Shown here: positions 51,796 through 62,797 of the stretch, piece by piece
Position numbering within the stretch: position 1 is the first letter of the stretch
How the letters are laid out: every line of letters begins with the position of its first letter
Program-made: the position numbers and the translations under genes
Assembly (NCBI RefSeq): GCF_007097145.1
Contig: NZ_VJVZ01000002.1
Location: forward strand, 372,001-436,000
Length of the DNA stretch: 64,000 nucleotides
DNA from: Flavobacterium zepuense
GTDB lineage: Bacteria; Bacteroidota; Bacteroidia; Flavobacteriales; Flavobacteriaceae
Direction of reading: 5' to 3'
Notes under the pieces: model-generated
Database searches by the model: none
What the model saw: the letters and a program-made list of their open reading frames with translations, nothing else
What the model was told of the DNA's origin: nothing

Positions 51796-53322
51796 ATGTA
51801 TTTTTTAGGAATCGACCTTGGGAGCTCATCTATAAAGCTATCGGTACTGGATGCTGAAGCCGGTACAACGTTTGCTGCAGTGAGTGTGCCTGAGTTTGAG
51901 ATGGACATATTTGCCCCGCAATTTGGCTGGGCAGAACAAGACCCGGAGCAATGGTGGAATTATGTGCAACAAGGCATTATTAGCCTTGGAAAAAAAACCG
52001 ACCTTAAAAAAATAGCCGCGATAGGTATTGCTTACCAAATGCATGGCCTTGTTTTAACGGATGAACAGCTAAACCCAGTGCGACAATCAATAATTTGGTG
52101 CGATAGCCGTGCTGCCGCAATTGGCAATGCTGCTTATAATGCCATTGGGCAAGATAAAAGCCAGGGTATGATATTAGGAAGCCCGGGCAACTTTACGGCC
52201 TCTAAGATAAAATGGGTAAAAGATAACGAGCCTGATGTTTTTGCAAAGGCAAAATACATGATGCTTCCCGGCGACTTTATTGCCGCAAAATTATCGGGTG
52301 TTGCGCAAACCAGCACCTCAGGCTTATCTGAAGCTGCTTTGTGGAATTTTAGCGAAAATCGTTTGGCAATCGAGGTACTTGAAGCTATGGATATCCCGGC
52401 TTCTATCATACCGGAAGTTGTACCTTCTTTCGGCAGCCAAAGCGTAATAAACAGCGATGTTGCCACAACGTTAGGCTTAAACACCGATACTAAAATAACG
52501 TATCGCGCAGGCGACCAGCCCAACAATGCCCTTTCTTTAAACGTACTTAAACCAGGGGAAATTGCTACCACAGCAGGAACATCGGCGGTTATATATGCCG
52601 TTACAGATAAAGATGCATATGATAAAACAAACCGTGTAAATACTTTTTTACATGTTAATAATACCGAAACCGAAAAACGCAATGGTGTTTTGTTGTGCAT
52701 AAACGGTTCGGGTATCTTGTACAAATGGCTGCGCATGGTTACCTCTTTGGGTAATGACACCGGCAACCTTATTTCTTACGAAAAATTAAATAATGAGGCT
52801 GCTAAGACCACACCTGGCGCTAAAGGCCTGCGCTTTTACCCTTTTGGTAATGGTGTAGAAAGGATCTTTAACAACGAGCCGGTTTTCTCAGGCATCCAGA
52901 ACCTTAACTTCAACATACACCAAACACCGGAACTGGTACGTGCTGCCTGCGAGGGTATTGTATTTGCCATGAACTACGGCTTTGATATCATGAAAGATAT
53001 TGGCGCATCGGGCAATGTGGTTCGCGCCGGTAAGGCCAACCTTTTTCTAAGCCCGCTTTTCCGCCAGATTTTTGCCAGCGTTACCCAAACCACGGTAGAG
53101 CTTTACAACACATCAGGCGCTGATGGCGCGGCACGCGGGGCCGCATTTGGCTACGGTTTTTATAATTCGATAAATGAAGCTTTTGATAACCTGCAATGCC
53201 AGGAAAGAATAGAGCCAAACAAAGATCTGTCGGCACAATACGGCGACATTTATCAGCAATGGAAAGAAAATATTAATATCATAAATAAAGAACATGAATA
53301 CAATGAAACAGGCTTACTTTAA
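51796..53322 (+). CDS. xylB: Xylulokinase
   Basis: 508 residues of the FGGY carbohydrate kinase family. Visible: [17 protein letters not shown] (phosphate-binding strand), [16 protein letters not shown] with the xylulose-contacting QMHG, catalytic Asp in [29 protein letters not shown] (ATP loop) and [15 protein letters not shown] at the end. It phosphorylates D-xylulose with ATP. The 3' end overlaps the xylA start by 29 bp, so the enzymes of consecutive steps are translated together. First gene of the xyloglucan/xylose operon, preceded by the Nudix regulator operator. Confidence 0.94.
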   Translation: MYFLGIDLGSSSIKLSVLDAEAGTTFAAVSVPEFEMDIFAPQFGWAEQDPEQWWNYVQQGIISLGKKTDLKKIAAIGIAYQMHGLVLTDEQLNPVRQSIIWCDSRAAAIGNAAYNAIGQDKSQGMILGSPGNFTASKIKWVKDNEPDVFAKAKYMMLPGDFIAAKLSGVAQTSTSGLSEAALWNFSENRLAIEVLEAMDIPASIIPEVVPSFGSQSVINSDVATTLGLNTDTKITYRAGDQPNNALSLNVLKPGEIATTAGTSAVIYAVTDKDAYDKTNRVNTFLHVNNTETEKRNGVLLCINGSGILYKWLRMVTSLGNDTGNLISYEKLNNEAAKTTPGAKGLRFYPFGNGVERIFNNEPVFSGIQNLNFNIHQTPELVRAACEGIVFAMNYGFDIMKDIGASGNVVRAGKANLFLSPLFRQIFASVTQTTVELYNTSGADGAARGAAFGYGFYNSINEAFDNLQCQERIEPNKDLSAQYGDIYQQWKENINIINKEHEYNETGLL

Positions 53323-54616
53323 AAACGTTGACACTATTAAGTTTGAAGGCCGCGAAAGCAATAACCCACTTGCTTTTAAATGGTATGACGAAAGCCGAAT
53401 TGTAGCAGGTAAAACTCTTAAAGAACATTTTAAGTTTGCAATGGCCTACTGGCACACGCTTGTAAACACCGGTAACGACCCTTTTGGCCCCGGTACTGAA
53501 AAGCATGCATGGGACAGCAATGAAGATGCCGTTGCCCGTGCTAAAGATAAAATGGATGCCGGTTTTGAATTCATGCAAAAACTTGGCATCCCGTACTACT
53601 GTTTTCATGATGTAGATTTAGTTGATGAAGCGCCAACCTTGGAAGAGTTTGAACAGCGCGTTAAAGCTGTAGTGGCCTACGCAAAGCAAAAACAGGAAGA
53701 AACGGGTATAAAATTACTTTGGGGCACAAGCAACCTGTTTAGTAATCCAAGATATATGAATGGCGCATCTACAAACCCTAACTTTGATGTAGTTGCTTAT
53801 GCAGGCGCACAGGCTAAAATAGCTATAGATGCTACCATAGCTTTAGGCGGAGAGAACTACGTATTTTGGGGTGGTCGCGAAGGTTACATGAGCCTTTTAA
53901 ATACCGATGTTCAGCGTGAGCAGGACCACCTTGCCCAATTTCTTACCATTTGCAGGGATTATGCCCGCAGCCAGGGTTTTAAAGGCAACTTCCTTATAGA
54001 GCCTAAGCCAATGGAGCCAATGAAACACCAGTATGATTTTGATGCTGCTACCTGTATAGGTTTCCTAAACAAATATGGGCTTCAAAACGATTTTAAATTA
54101 AACCTTGAGGTTAACCACGCTACACTTGCCGGCCACACTTTTGAGCACGAAATGCAGCTTGCTGCTAATGCAGGTATGCTGGGCAGCCTTGATGCTAACC
54201 GTGGCGATTACCAAAACGGCTGGGATACCGACCAGTTTCCTATAGATGTTTACGAAACCACACAGGCAATGCTTGTTTTACTGCAAAGCGGCGGCTTGCA
54301 GGGTGGTGGTGTAAACTTTGATGCCAAAGTGCGAAGGAACTCTACAGATGTTGAAGATAAATTTATTGCCCACATTAGCGGCATGGATGTTTTTGCACGC
54401 GGACTTATAAGTGCAGAACATATTATAAAAAACACTAATTATTTGCAGTTGCGCAAAGAGCGCTATGCATCATTTGACGGCGGCAACGGAGCAAGGTTTG
54501 AAAAAGGAGAACTTACTTTACAAAACCTGAACGAAATTGCCCGTGCAAACGGAGAACCTAAACCTATAAGCGGCAGGCAGGAATTATTTGAACAGATAAT
54601 TGCTAACGCTTATTAG
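53294..54616 (+). CDS. xylA: Xylose isomerase
   Basis: 440 residues, the length of the class II enzymes. Visible: [15 protein letters not shown] (catalytic His and Asp), [29 protein letters not shown] (metal ligand Glu), [17 protein letters not shown] and [20 protein letters not shown]. It converts D-xylose to D-xylulose with two divalent metals. The start chosen is ATG 53294, with ATG 53303 an alternative ([11 protein letters not shown]). Either overlaps xylB. SusC follows 41 bp later, which ties the enzyme to xylo-oligosaccharide uptake. Confidence 0.96.
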   Translation: MNTMKQAYFKNVDTIKFEGRESNNPLAFKWYDESRIVAGKTLKEHFKFAMAYWHTLVNTGNDPFGPGTEKHAWDSNEDAVARAKDKMDAGFEFMQKLGIPYYCFHDVDLVDEAPTLEEFEQRVKAVVAYAKQKQEETGIKLLWGTSNLFSNPRYMNGASTNPNFDVVAYAGAQAKIAIDATIALGGENYVFWGGREGYMSLLNTDVQREQDHLAQFLTICRDYARSQGFKGNFLIEPKPMEPMKHQYDFDAATCIGFLNKYGLQNDFKLNLEVNHATLAGHTFEHEMQLAANAGMLGSLDANRGDYQNGWDTDQFPIDVYETTQAMLVLLQSGGLQGGGVNFDAKVRRNSTDVEDKFIAHISGMDVFARGLISAEHIIKNTNYLQLRKERYASFDGGNGARFEKGELTLQNLNEIARANGEPKPISGRQELFEQIIANAY

Positions 54617-54657
54617 GACGAACCCTAACAAATACATAACCAAACTCTCTAATTTTT

Positions 54658-57600
54658 ATGAAAAGTAAATTTTGTATCCCTCCGGGATTGCTTACGCTTT
54701 GCTTGTCATTTTTCTTCTCATTGGCCTCTTTTAGTGCCTTTGCGCAGCAAACAACCATTTCCGGTATTATAACTTCTTCTGAAGACGGACTTGGCCTGCC
54801 CGGCGTTAACGTTGTAGAAAAAGGCACCACAAACGGTGTAAGTACAGATTTAGATGGTAATTTCCAGATAAGTGTGGCCCCCAATGCCATACTTGTGGTA
54901 AGCTCTATTGGCTTTGCTACACAGGAAATTCCATCAGCAGGAAAAACAACTATTAATGTAACCCTTAAATCAGAATCTTCAGAGCTTGAAGAAATTGTGG
55001 TTGTAGGTTACGGTACACAAAAGCGTAAAGTTACTACCGCAGCTACTACCGTAGTTAGCGGCAGGGACCTTCAGCAAACAAACAGTATCGATGCTACAAG
55101 CGCTATACAGGGCCAGTCATCGGGTGTTAGTATTACACAAACCTCCGGCCAGCCGGGTGCAGGTATGGTGGTTAACATTCGTGGTGCAGGTACTGTAGGT
55201 AACGCCACCCCACTTTATGTGGTAGATGGTGTTGTTGTAGATAACGGTATTGGTTACCTTGACCCATCTATCATAGAGCGCATAGATGTGCTAAAAGATG
55301 CATCTGCGGCAGCTATTTATGGTGCACGTGCAGCAAACGGTGTTATACTTGTAACTACTAAAAAAGGTGCCGAAGGTAAAACAACAGTATCTTTTAATAG
55401 CTATACCGGTTTTCAGGAAAGCGCAAAAAGGCTTGATTTGCTAAATGCACGCGAGTATGCTACTATTTTAAATGAGGCGCGTGTAAACAGCGGCTTATCG
55501 CCACTTTACACTCAGGACCAGATTAACAACTCGCCAAACACCAACTGGCAGGACCAGATGTTTAACGATGGCGCTGTAAAACAAAACCACTCCCTGCTTA
55601 TTAGCGGCGGTAACGATAAGGCAACTTACAATACCGGCCTTTCATATTTTGGACAGGAAGGCCTTATTGGCAGCCAAACAGGCCAGTCGCAATATGACAG
55701 GGTTACTTTTACGACTAACAGTACAATGAATGTTGTTAAAGACCACTTTAAAATTGGTGAGAACTTTTCATATTCACGCGTAAAAAGTAAAGGTATTGCA
55801 GATCAGGGCATCTATAACAACTCTTTAAGAGGGTTTTTAAATGCACCGCCAAATTATAATGTATATAACGCTGACGGGTCTTACGGATCATCTGACCTAA
55901 GCGCTGACTTAACTAATCCACTTGGCCTATTGTACTACACTAACTTCAAAGAAACTTACTCTAACCGTTTTGTAGCAAATGTATTTGCAGAAGTAGTGCC
56001 TGTTGAAGGGCTTACACTTCGCACATCGTTTGGTATAGATTCTTATACCGATGAGTACAGGGCATTTACCCCAATATACAGCCTGTCAACGGTATCGTAT
56101 AGCGATTTATCAAGCGTTACTCAAAGTGCCAACAACAATTTCTCTTGGATTTGGGATAACACAGTACAGTACAAAAAAAGCTTTGGTAAGCATAACTTAG
56201 ACCTGCTTGGTGGTATATCTGCCCGTGAGCGTATAACAAAAGTAACCAGTGCACTGGGCCGCGACCTACAGTTTAACGACTTTGCACACGCTTACCTTAA
56301 CAACGTTTTAGACCCTACACAAAACAGGGTAACCGGCGATCGTTACGACTATAATATAGCGTCATATTTCGGTAGGGTATTATATGATTACGATAACAAA
56401 TACCTGTTTACTGCAACGGTTCGCCGTGACGGTTCATCAGAATTTGGCAGCGAAAAGTGGGCTGTGTTCCCTTCATTCTCTGCAGGTTGGAATATTGACC
56501 AGGAAGCTTTTTGGAAAGAAAACAACGTAGTGAAAAGCGTAAAACTTCGCGGTAGCTGGGGACAAAATGGTAACGACCAGTTTAACAGGAGGTTTGCTTA
56601 CATGTCTACCATCTCTACATTTGATAAAAGCTACCATTTTGGTACAGGCAACAACGAGCTTCCGCTTGATCCGGGAGCAAGCCCGGATGCATTAAACACG
56701 CCAGACCTTAAATGGGAAACATCAGAACAGCTTGACTTAGGTGTAGACTTGGTGTTGTTTAACAACTTTAACCTGACTTTTGACTGGTATAACAAAAAAA
56801 CCAAAGACTGGTTAGTACAGGCAAGTGTACCTTACATTGCAGGTGCACAGGCACCTTATATAAACGGTGGTAACATAGAGAACAAAGGTTTTGAAATTGG
56901 CGCTTCTTACACGGCTAACCTTAACGAAGACTGGAAACTAACCGTTAACGCTAACCTTAGTAAAAATAAAAACGAGGTTACAAGAGTTGACAACCAAAAC
57001 GGCATTATTTATGGCGAAAGCAACCTTTTATTCCAGGGTATAGATGAAATAAACCGTGTAGAAGAGGGCAAGCCAATTGGTTACTTTTATGGCCTTCAAA
57101 CCAACGGTATCTTCCAAAACCAGGCCGAAATAGATGCGTATAACCAAAACGGTACTTTAGTACAGCCTAACGCACAACCGGGCGATGTACGATTTGTAGA
57201 CCGCAACGGCGATGGTACTATTACTGCCGACGATAAAACTGAAATAGGCGACCCTAACCCGGATGTTTATTATGGTTTAAGCTTACAGCTTAACTACAAA
57301 GCTTTTGATTTCTCTGTATATACTTACGGCGTAGCAGGTAACCAGATAGCTTACAGCCCACGTGATTACTCAAGGCCGTTTTACAACTATACTACAGATG
57401 TATTTAGCCGCTGGACTACCGAAGGCAGCTCTAACACCATGCCGCGTGTAACCTATGGTACCGATGCTAATGGTAACTGGACTAAGTTTAGCGACCTTTA
57501 CATGAGGGATGGCGACTTCTTTAGGATTAAAACCGTAACCGTAGGATGCGACTTTGCAAAACTAACCGATGTTATTGGTAAAACCTTCTCACAATTCAGG

Positions 57601-57762
57601 CTATACGCATCGGCAAACAACCTGTTTACCTTTACTAAATATCCTGGCCTTGACCCGGAAGTAGGCTTTGGAAACGCGAACCAGTCTTGGGCACGTGGTA
57701 TAGATGTGGGCTCTTACCCGCAGCCAAGGACATTTATGATAGGATTAAGCGCTAACTTTTAA
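54658..57762 (+). CDS. SusC/RagA-family TonB-linked outer-membrane transporter
   Basis: 1034 residues. A signal peptide (to FAQQTT, about residue 30) is followed by a carboxypeptidase-regulatory-like domain (about 34-105: SGIITSSEDGLGLPGVNVVE), a SusC-type box EEIVVVGYGTQKRKVTTA (about 116), a plug domain with NIRGAGTVGNATPLYVVDG, and a long barrel ending PRTFMIGLSANF. It imports oligosaccharides across the outer membrane together with the SusD partner that starts 13 bp later. Co-transcribed with xylAB, GH2 and GH31; a xyloglucan-derived substrate is likely. Confidence 0.95.
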   Translation: MKSKFCIPPGLLTLCLSFFFSLASFSAFAQQTTISGIITSSEDGLGLPGVNVVEKGTTNGVSTDLDGNFQISVAPNAILVVSSIGFATQEIPSAGKTTINVTLKSESSELEEIVVVGYGTQKRKVTTAATTVVSGRDLQQTNSIDATSAIQGQSSGVSITQTSGQPGAGMVVNIRGAGTVGNATPLYVVDGVVVDNGIGYLDPSIIERIDVLKDASAAAIYGARAANGVILVTTKKGAEGKTTVSFNSYTGFQESAKRLDLLNAREYATILNEARVNSGLSPLYTQDQINNSPNTNWQDQMFNDGAVKQNHSLLISGGNDKATYNTGLSYFGQEGLIGSQTGQSQYDRVTFTTNSTMNVVKDHFKIGENFSYSRVKSKGIADQGIYNNSLRGFLNAPPNYNVYNADGSYGSSDLSADLTNPLGLLYYTNFKETYSNRFVANVFAEVVPVEGLTLRTSFGIDSYTDEYRAFTPIYSLSTVSYSDLSSVTQSANNNFSWIWDNTVQYKKSFGKHNLDLLGGISARERITKVTSALGRDLQFNDFAHAYLNNVLDPTQNRVTGDRYDYNIASYFGRVLYDYDNKYLFTATVRRDGSSEFGSEKWAVFPSFSAGWNIDQEAFWKENNVVKSVKLRGSWGQNGNDQFNRRFAYMSTISTFDKSYHFGTGNNELPLDPGASPDALNTPDLKWETSEQLDLGVDLVLFNNFNLTFDWYNKKTKDWLVQASVPYIAGAQAPYINGGNIENKGFEIGASYTANLNEDWKLTVNANLSKNKNEVTRVDNQNGIIYGESNLLFQGIDEINRVEEGKPIGYFYGLQTNGIFQNQAEIDAYNQNGTLVQPNAQPGDVRFVDRNGDGTITADDKTEIGDPNPDVYYGLSLQLNYKAFDFSVYTYGVAGNQIAYSPRDYSRPFYNYTTDVFSRWTTEGSSNTMPRVTYGTDANGNWTKFSDLYMRDGDFFRIKTVTVGCDFAKLTDVIGKTFSQFRLYASANNLFTFTKYPGLDPEVGFGNANQSWARGIDVGSYPQPRTFMIGLSANF

Positions 57763-57774
57763 AATTTGCTTGAA

Positions 57775-59343
57775 ATGAAAAATATATCTAAAGTTATTTT
57801 ACTTTCATCCTTATTGTCGCTAAGCGCATGCTCGGATGAATTTGTAACCAATTCTCCTTATACCACTGTGGTAGAAGAGAACTTTTATAAAACACCGCAA
57901 GATGCCTTTAAAGGTCTTGTAGCGGTGTACGACATACTACAGCGTGAAGGCTATGGCACCTGGCTTATGAATACCGAAATGGCATCTGATGACGCTTATG
58001 GAGGGTTTGGTACTGCTGATAGTAATGTTGATGTAGAGCGCGACCGCTTTGAATTTGTTACCGATAAAGAAATGAATGCCGCTATATGGCAAAACAACTA
58101 TATAGGTATATATCGTGCCAACATACTTTTAGAAAATCTTGACAATGTTGAGTGGGGCGGCCAGGAGGCACTTCGTGCACAGTATGAGGCCGAAGCGCGT
58201 TTTTTAAGGGCGTACTATCATTTTCAGCTGGCAAGGGTATTTGGCAAGATCGTTCCGTTAGATCACAGTATTACTGCCGACGAGTTTGAGTTGCCACGCG
58301 CCGAACCGGAAGTTACCTATGCCCTTATCGCAAACGATTTAAAATTTGCTGCAGATAACCTTGGCACCACAAATTATTCTACACCGGGTAACGCTGATTA
58401 TGGCCGTATAACAAAATGGGCTGCAGAGGCATTTCTTGCCAAAGCATTTATTTTTTATACTGATTATTATAACAAGGCAGACCTTGCAGGTGTGGTAACC
58501 AAAGCAGAAGCTGTAACTTATATTAACGATGCCGTAAACAACAGTGGCCATAACCTTGTAGATAATTTTGCAAGCCTTTGGCTGGCTTCATCGGTATCAG
58601 AAGGTGTAACCTATGCAGGCGAAGGAAATACCGAAGTGGTATTGGCTATACGCCTTAATAGTTCGGGTAATGCAAACTGGGACCTTCATGAAGGTAACCG
58701 TTTTGCAGTGAATATTTCTACACGTGGTGGCGATCTTGACATTTATGGCCAGGGATGGGGCGGTGCGCCTGTAACGCCTTCGCTTTATAATGCGTATGCT
58801 CCGGGCGACACGCGCAGGGATGCTACAATAATAGACTATGTAGGCGAAGATCTTGACTTTGACCCTGTGACACGTGGCCAGCGCCAGTATACAGGCTATG
58901 GCTGGAAAAAAGGCACGCGTATAGTAGATGGTGCTTTTACCGGCGATTTCCAGATTGATAACTACGAAGACATAAACCTTATCCGTTTTGCCGATGTATT
59001 GCTTTTAGCCGCAGAACTTAACCTTGACAGTAACGCAGGGTTTGCACAAACCTGTCTTGACAGGGTACGTGCACGTGCTTATGGCGACACATCGCACAGT
59101 GTACCGGCTACTTATACAAACATATTAAATGAGCGCAGGCTGGAGCTTGCCCTTGAGGGCGACAGGTGGTTTGACCTTATAAGGCAGGACATGAATACTG
59201 TACAATCAGCTATAGAAGCTACGGATATGGGTGGCGAGTTTACAATAAACTTCAGGACTCAAACAGAGGGTTGGTTACCGTTACCACAATCTCAGATTCT
59301 CCTTTCAAATGGTGCAATACAACAAAATCCAGGTTGGCAATAA
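57775..59343 (+). CDS. SusD/RagB-family surface glycan-binding lipoprotein
   Basis: 522 residues from ATG 57775 (MKNISKVILLSSLLSLSACS); the TTG at 57766 is rejected. Cys19 is the lipid anchor. The SusD fold is visible: FYKTPQDAFKGLVAVYDIL, a TPR-rich part with EARFLRAYYHFQLARVFGKI, and the C-terminal RVRARAYGDTSH and NERRLELALEGDRWFDLIR motifs. It captures oligosaccharide at the cell surface and closes over the SusC barrel. Upstream SusC and downstream PKD lipoprotein complete the uptake complex. Confidence 0.95.
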   Translation: MKNISKVILLSSLLSLSACSDEFVTNSPYTTVVEENFYKTPQDAFKGLVAVYDILQREGYGTWLMNTEMASDDAYGGFGTADSNVDVERDRFEFVTDKEMNAAIWQNNYIGIYRANILLENLDNVEWGGQEALRAQYEAEARFLRAYYHFQLARVFGKIVPLDHSITADEFELPRAEPEVTYALIANDLKFAADNLGTTNYSTPGNADYGRITKWAAEAFLAKAFIFYTDYYNKADLAGVVTKAEAVTYINDAVNNSGHNLVDNFASLWLASSVSEGVTYAGEGNTEVVLAIRLNSSGNANWDLHEGNRFAVNISTRGGDLDIYGQGWGGAPVTPSLYNAYAPGDTRRDATIIDYVGEDLDFDPVTRGQRQYTGYGWKKGTRIVDGAFTGDFQIDNYEDINLIRFADVLLLAAELNLDSNAGFAQTCLDRVRARAYGDTSHSVPATYTNILNERRLELALEGDRWFDLIRQDMNTVQSAIEATDMGGEFTINFRTQTEGWLPLPQSQILLSNGAIQQNPGWQ

Positions 59344-59363
59344 AAACTAAAAATTGATTGATT

Positions 59364-60215
59364 ATGAAACAGATGTTAACTAAAGCGCTTGCTGCCGTAA
59401 TGGCATTAGGATTATTATTTTCCTGCGAGCCGGTGGAAGACCGCGAAGACCTTCCGGCAACAAACCTTGACCCTTCTGAAATAAACATTTCAGTAACAAA
59501 CGTTGGTAATGATGTTACCATGACCAACTCTACGCCGGATGTTATCCCGTACTGGAGCTATAAAGATGCTGCAGGTAATGAGTTAGGTCACTCTAACCAA
59601 AACACGGTAAATACAGTGTTCCCTTTTGCGGGTACCTATACTGTAGATTTTACAGCCTATACCCGTGGTGGCGCTGTGCAGGCAGCATCTAAAACGCTAA
59701 TCATTGCAAGCAATGATTCAGAATATTTTAGCGCTCCGGAGTGGAGTAACCTAACTAACGGTGTTGCAGGCAAAACATGGGTATTAGATATGTCTGGCCC
59801 TATAGGATGGGCAGGTTTTGATTACCCATACAACCCTAACGGCGATGATTATTGGAACTGGTTTCCTGATTATGCAGGCAACGAATGGGTAATGCCTAAT
59901 AAAGACTGGGGCGAAATGACTTTTAACCTTGATGGTGGTTATAATGTAAGCGTTACGCAAACCGCACTTATAACAGACGATCAAACTACAAAAACAGGAA
60001 ACTTCAGCTACGATATTGCATCGCATTCTATGATGTTTAATGGCGCAGAAATGCTGTTTGGTGGCGATTACTATCCGGATGTAAGCAACTGGTCAAGCCT
60101 TAAGGTTGTTGAACTAACACCTACTTCGCTTCGCCTTTCGGTAGTGCGCGACCAGGCAAGGAACCCGAATGATGGGCCATGCCAGATCGTTTATCATTTT
60201 AAACCAAAAGAATAG
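59364..60215 (+). CDS. PKD-domain surface lipoprotein (SusE-position)
   Basis: 283 residues from ATG 59364 (MKQMLTKALAAVMALGLLFS). Lipid anchor at Cys21. A PKD/Ig-like domain occupies about 38-118 (FPFAGTYTVDFTAYTRGG), followed by a Trp- and Tyr-rich C-terminal domain about 135-283 (GFDYPYNPNGDDYWNWFPDY) whose exposed aromatics suggest carbohydrate binding. The location directly after SusD is typical of surface glycan-binding proteins that help select the polysaccharide. Ends at a terminator that separates it from the GH genes, so the GH2 gene probably has partial read-through or its own promoter. Confidence 0.8.
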   Translation: MKQMLTKALAAVMALGLLFSCEPVEDREDLPATNLDPSEINISVTNVGNDVTMTNSTPDVIPYWSYKDAAGNELGHSNQNTVNTVFPFAGTYTVDFTAYTRGGAVQAASKTLIIASNDSEYFSAPEWSNLTNGVAGKTWVLDMSGPIGWAGFDYPYNPNGDDYWNWFPDYAGNEWVMPNKDWGEMTFNLDGGYNVSVTQTALITDDQTTKTGNFSYDIASHSMMFNGAEMLFGGDYYPDVSNWSSLKVVELTPTSLRLSVVRDQARNPNDGPCQIVYHFKPKE

Positions 60216-60222
60216 CTTAATT

Positions 60223-60262
60223 GCCGGTAAGTGCTTAAAGCATTTACCGGCTTTTTTTAAAC
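60223..60262 (+). terminator. Terminator between the uptake genes and the GH2 gene
   Basis: GCCGGTAA-G-TGC and GCA-TTTACCGGC arms around TTAAA, followed by TTTTTTT. It may be only partly efficient. Confidence 0.8.
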
Positions 60263-60269
60263 CAAACCA

Positions 60270-62756
60270 ATGATTAAAACCTACACCAATACAATTACTA
60301 AAACCATTGCCGCACTGGGGCTATTAACTATAGCAGCTTGCAGCAGCACCGATAGTAAAACGTTATCTGACAGAAAAATGGCTTTCAACACCGGTTGGAA
60401 ATTCCATTTAAATACCCCAGCAGATAAGGATACTATTACGGCTTCTACCCAATGGCGCGGGCTTAACCTGCCGCACGACTGGAGCATAGAAGGCGCATTT
60501 GATGAAAAAAGCCCTGCCGGTTATGGCGGAGGATCGCTTACGGGTGGCCTTGGCTGGTATAAAAAAACATTTACTGTAAAGGCAGAAGACAGTACAAAAA
60601 TTACCTCGGTTGTGTTTGACGGTGTATACCGCAACAGCCAGGTTTGGATTAACGGCCATTATCTTGGCAAACGCCCTAACGGTTACATAGGCTTTAGGTA
60701 TAACCTAACCCCTTACCTTAACTACGGCGATAAACAAAACGAAATAATTGTAAAGGCAGACAATTCTAAACAGCCTAACTCACGTTGGTATTCCGGATCA
60801 GGGATTTACCGTAACGTATGGATGGAAACCACCGGTAAAGTTCATGTAACGCACGATGGTACTTATATAACCACCCCCGTTGTTGCTAACGGCAAAGCAA
60901 CCATTAAACTGCAAACAATACTTAAAAACGAATATGCTGCAGAGAAAGCAGCAACCATTACCACTACCATCTTTAAAGATGACAGTAAAATTACAGAGGT
61001 ATCTAAAGAGGTCAAGCTATCGGCAAATGCTGAACAAACCTTGCAACAGGAAGCTACAGTAGAGAACCCTGTTTTATGGGATATAGAGCACCCTGAACTG
61101 TATACGGCTGTTACCGAAGTGAAAACCGACGACGAGGTTTTAGACACTTATGCGACACCTTTTGGCATCAGGACGTTTACTTTCGACCTTAACAAAGGTT
61201 TTATCCTTAACGGCAAACAGATTAAGATAAAAGGCGTTTGCCTGCACCACGACCTTGGGCCGCTGGGCTCGGCATTTAACACCCGTGCTATGGAGCGCGA
61301 GCTTCAGATAATGAAAGATATGGGCGTTAATGGTATCCGTACATCGCACAACCCTCCCGCACCGGAGCTTTTAGACCTTTGCGACAAAATGGGCTTTATT
61401 GTTATGGATGAAGCTTATGATATGTGGAAACAGCAAAAAAATCCTTTTGATTACAGTAACGACTGGGATAAATGGCATGTAACAGATCTTAAAGACCAAT
61501 TGTTCAGGGACCGTAACCACCCAAGTGTGTTTATGTGGAGCATTGGTAACGAAATACCGGAACAATGGAACGAGAAAGGTGCTGCTATTGGCAAAGAGCT
61601 ATCCGCTATTGTTAAGGCTATAGACCCTACACGCCCTGTAACGGCTGCCATGAACCCACCTATTGCGGTAAACCCTACCGAAGCCAATATCCAGTTTCAT
61701 GAAACCGCCGATAAGCCTAATGCATTGGCAGGATCGGGCGCTTTAGATATCATAGGGTACAACTATGCGCACCAAACGTATGAAAAGCATAAGGTTAACT
61801 TTCCTAACACACCTTTTATAGCTACAGAGACTACATCGGCCTTAGCCACACGTGGTTATTATGATACAAAATCAGATACTATAAAAATGTGGCCTAAGCG
61901 TTGGGATATCCCTTTTCATGATGGCAACCCGGGCAATACCGTTTCGGCTTACGACCAGGTTCAGGCACCGTGGGGTTCTACCCACGAAACCACCTGGAAA
62001 GTCATTAAAAAGCACGATTACCTTGCAGGCATGTTTGTTTGGACGGGCTTTGATTATATAGGTGAGCCTACACCATATGAGTGGCCATCGGTAAGTTCGT
62101 ATTTTGGTATTGTAGACCTTGCGGGCTTCCCTAAAGATGTTTACTACATGTACCAAAGTGAGTGGACTACCAAAGACGTACTGCACATTTTACCGCACTG
62201 GAACTGGAAGGCAGGCCAGGATGTAGATGTGTGGGCGTATTACAACAATGCCGATGAAGTAGAGCTTTATCTTAACGGAAAATCGTTAGGCAAAAAGAGT
62301 AAACAAGGCGATGACCTGCATATTATGTGGAGGGTACCTTACCAGCCGGGTACACTAAAAGCTGTTTCACGTAAAAACGGAAAAACTGTTTTAGAAAAAG
62401 AAATCAAAACTGCCGGTGCCCCTGCTGCCCTAAAAGCAACTGCCGACAGGGCAACCATCAACGCAGATGGCACCGACCTAAGCTATATTACTGTAGACAT
62501 TACCGATGCTAACGGTGTATTTGCCGCAACAGCCAACAACGAAATTACTTTTAGCCTTAAGGGCAACGGTAAAATTGTTGGTGTTTGCAGTGGCGACCCG
62601 GTTAGCCATGAATCGTATAAAGGCAACAAGCATACAGCCCTTAGCGGCAAATGCCTTGTAATAGTTCAGGCCGGTGATAAAGCCGACAATCTTGAATTAA
62701 CTGCCAGTGCTAAAGGCTTAAAAGAATCTACGGTTAGCATCACAACCAAAAAATAA
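60270..62756 (+). CDS. GH2 beta-galactosidase, lipoprotein
   Basis: 828 residues with a lipoprotein signal (Cys24 in LLTIAACSST). Order: sugar-binding N domain (about 40-180; GWKFHLNTPADKD, NLPHDWSIEGAF), Ig-like domain (about 190-300), TIM barrel (about 305-600) with acid/base Glu about 428 (SIGNEIPEQW) and nucleophile Glu about 520 (IATETTSAL), then DUF4982-like (about 650-715) and a C-terminal Ig-like domain (about 725-828). The RTSHNPPAPELLDLCDKMG segment is a GH2 signature. Clan members with this layout are beta-galactosidases or related. In this operon it most probably removes galactose from galactosyl-xylose side chains of xyloglucan, acting at the cell surface or in the periplasm. Confidence 0.9.
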   Translation: MIKTYTNTITKTIAALGLLTIAACSSTDSKTLSDRKMAFNTGWKFHLNTPADKDTITASTQWRGLNLPHDWSIEGAFDEKSPAGYGGGSLTGGLGWYKKTFTVKAEDSTKITSVVFDGVYRNSQVWINGHYLGKRPNGYIGFRYNLTPYLNYGDKQNEIIVKADNSKQPNSRWYSGSGIYRNVWMETTGKVHVTHDGTYITTPVVANGKATIKLQTILKNEYAAEKAATITTTIFKDDSKITEVSKEVKLSANAEQTLQQEATVENPVLWDIEHPELYTAVTEVKTDDEVLDTYATPFGIRTFTFDLNKGFILNGKQIKIKGVCLHHDLGPLGSAFNTRAMERELQIMKDMGVNGIRTSHNPPAPELLDLCDKMGFIVMDEAYDMWKQQKNPFDYSNDWDKWHVTDLKDQLFRDRNHPSVFMWSIGNEIPEQWNEKGAAIGKELSAIVKAIDPTRPVTAAMNPPIAVNPTEANIQFHETADKPNALAGSGALDIIGYNYAHQTYEKHKVNFPNTPFIATETTSALATRGYYDTKSDTIKMWPKRWDIPFHDGNPGNTVSAYDQVQAPWGSTHETTWKVIKKHDYLAGMFVWTGFDYIGEPTPYEWPSVSSYFGIVDLAGFPKDVYYMYQSEWTTKDVLHILPHWNWKAGQDVDVWAYYNNADEVELYLNGKSLGKKSKQGDDLHIMWRVPYQPGTLKAVSRKNGKTVLEKEIKTAGAPAALKATADRATINADGTDLSYITVDITDANGVFAATANNEITFSLKGNGKIVGVCSGDPVSHESYKGNKHTALSGKCLVIVQAGDKADNLELTASAKGLKESTVSITTKK

Positions 62757-62797
62757 TACCTGTTTACCAATAAATAACCAAACCAACAGTAGTAAAC

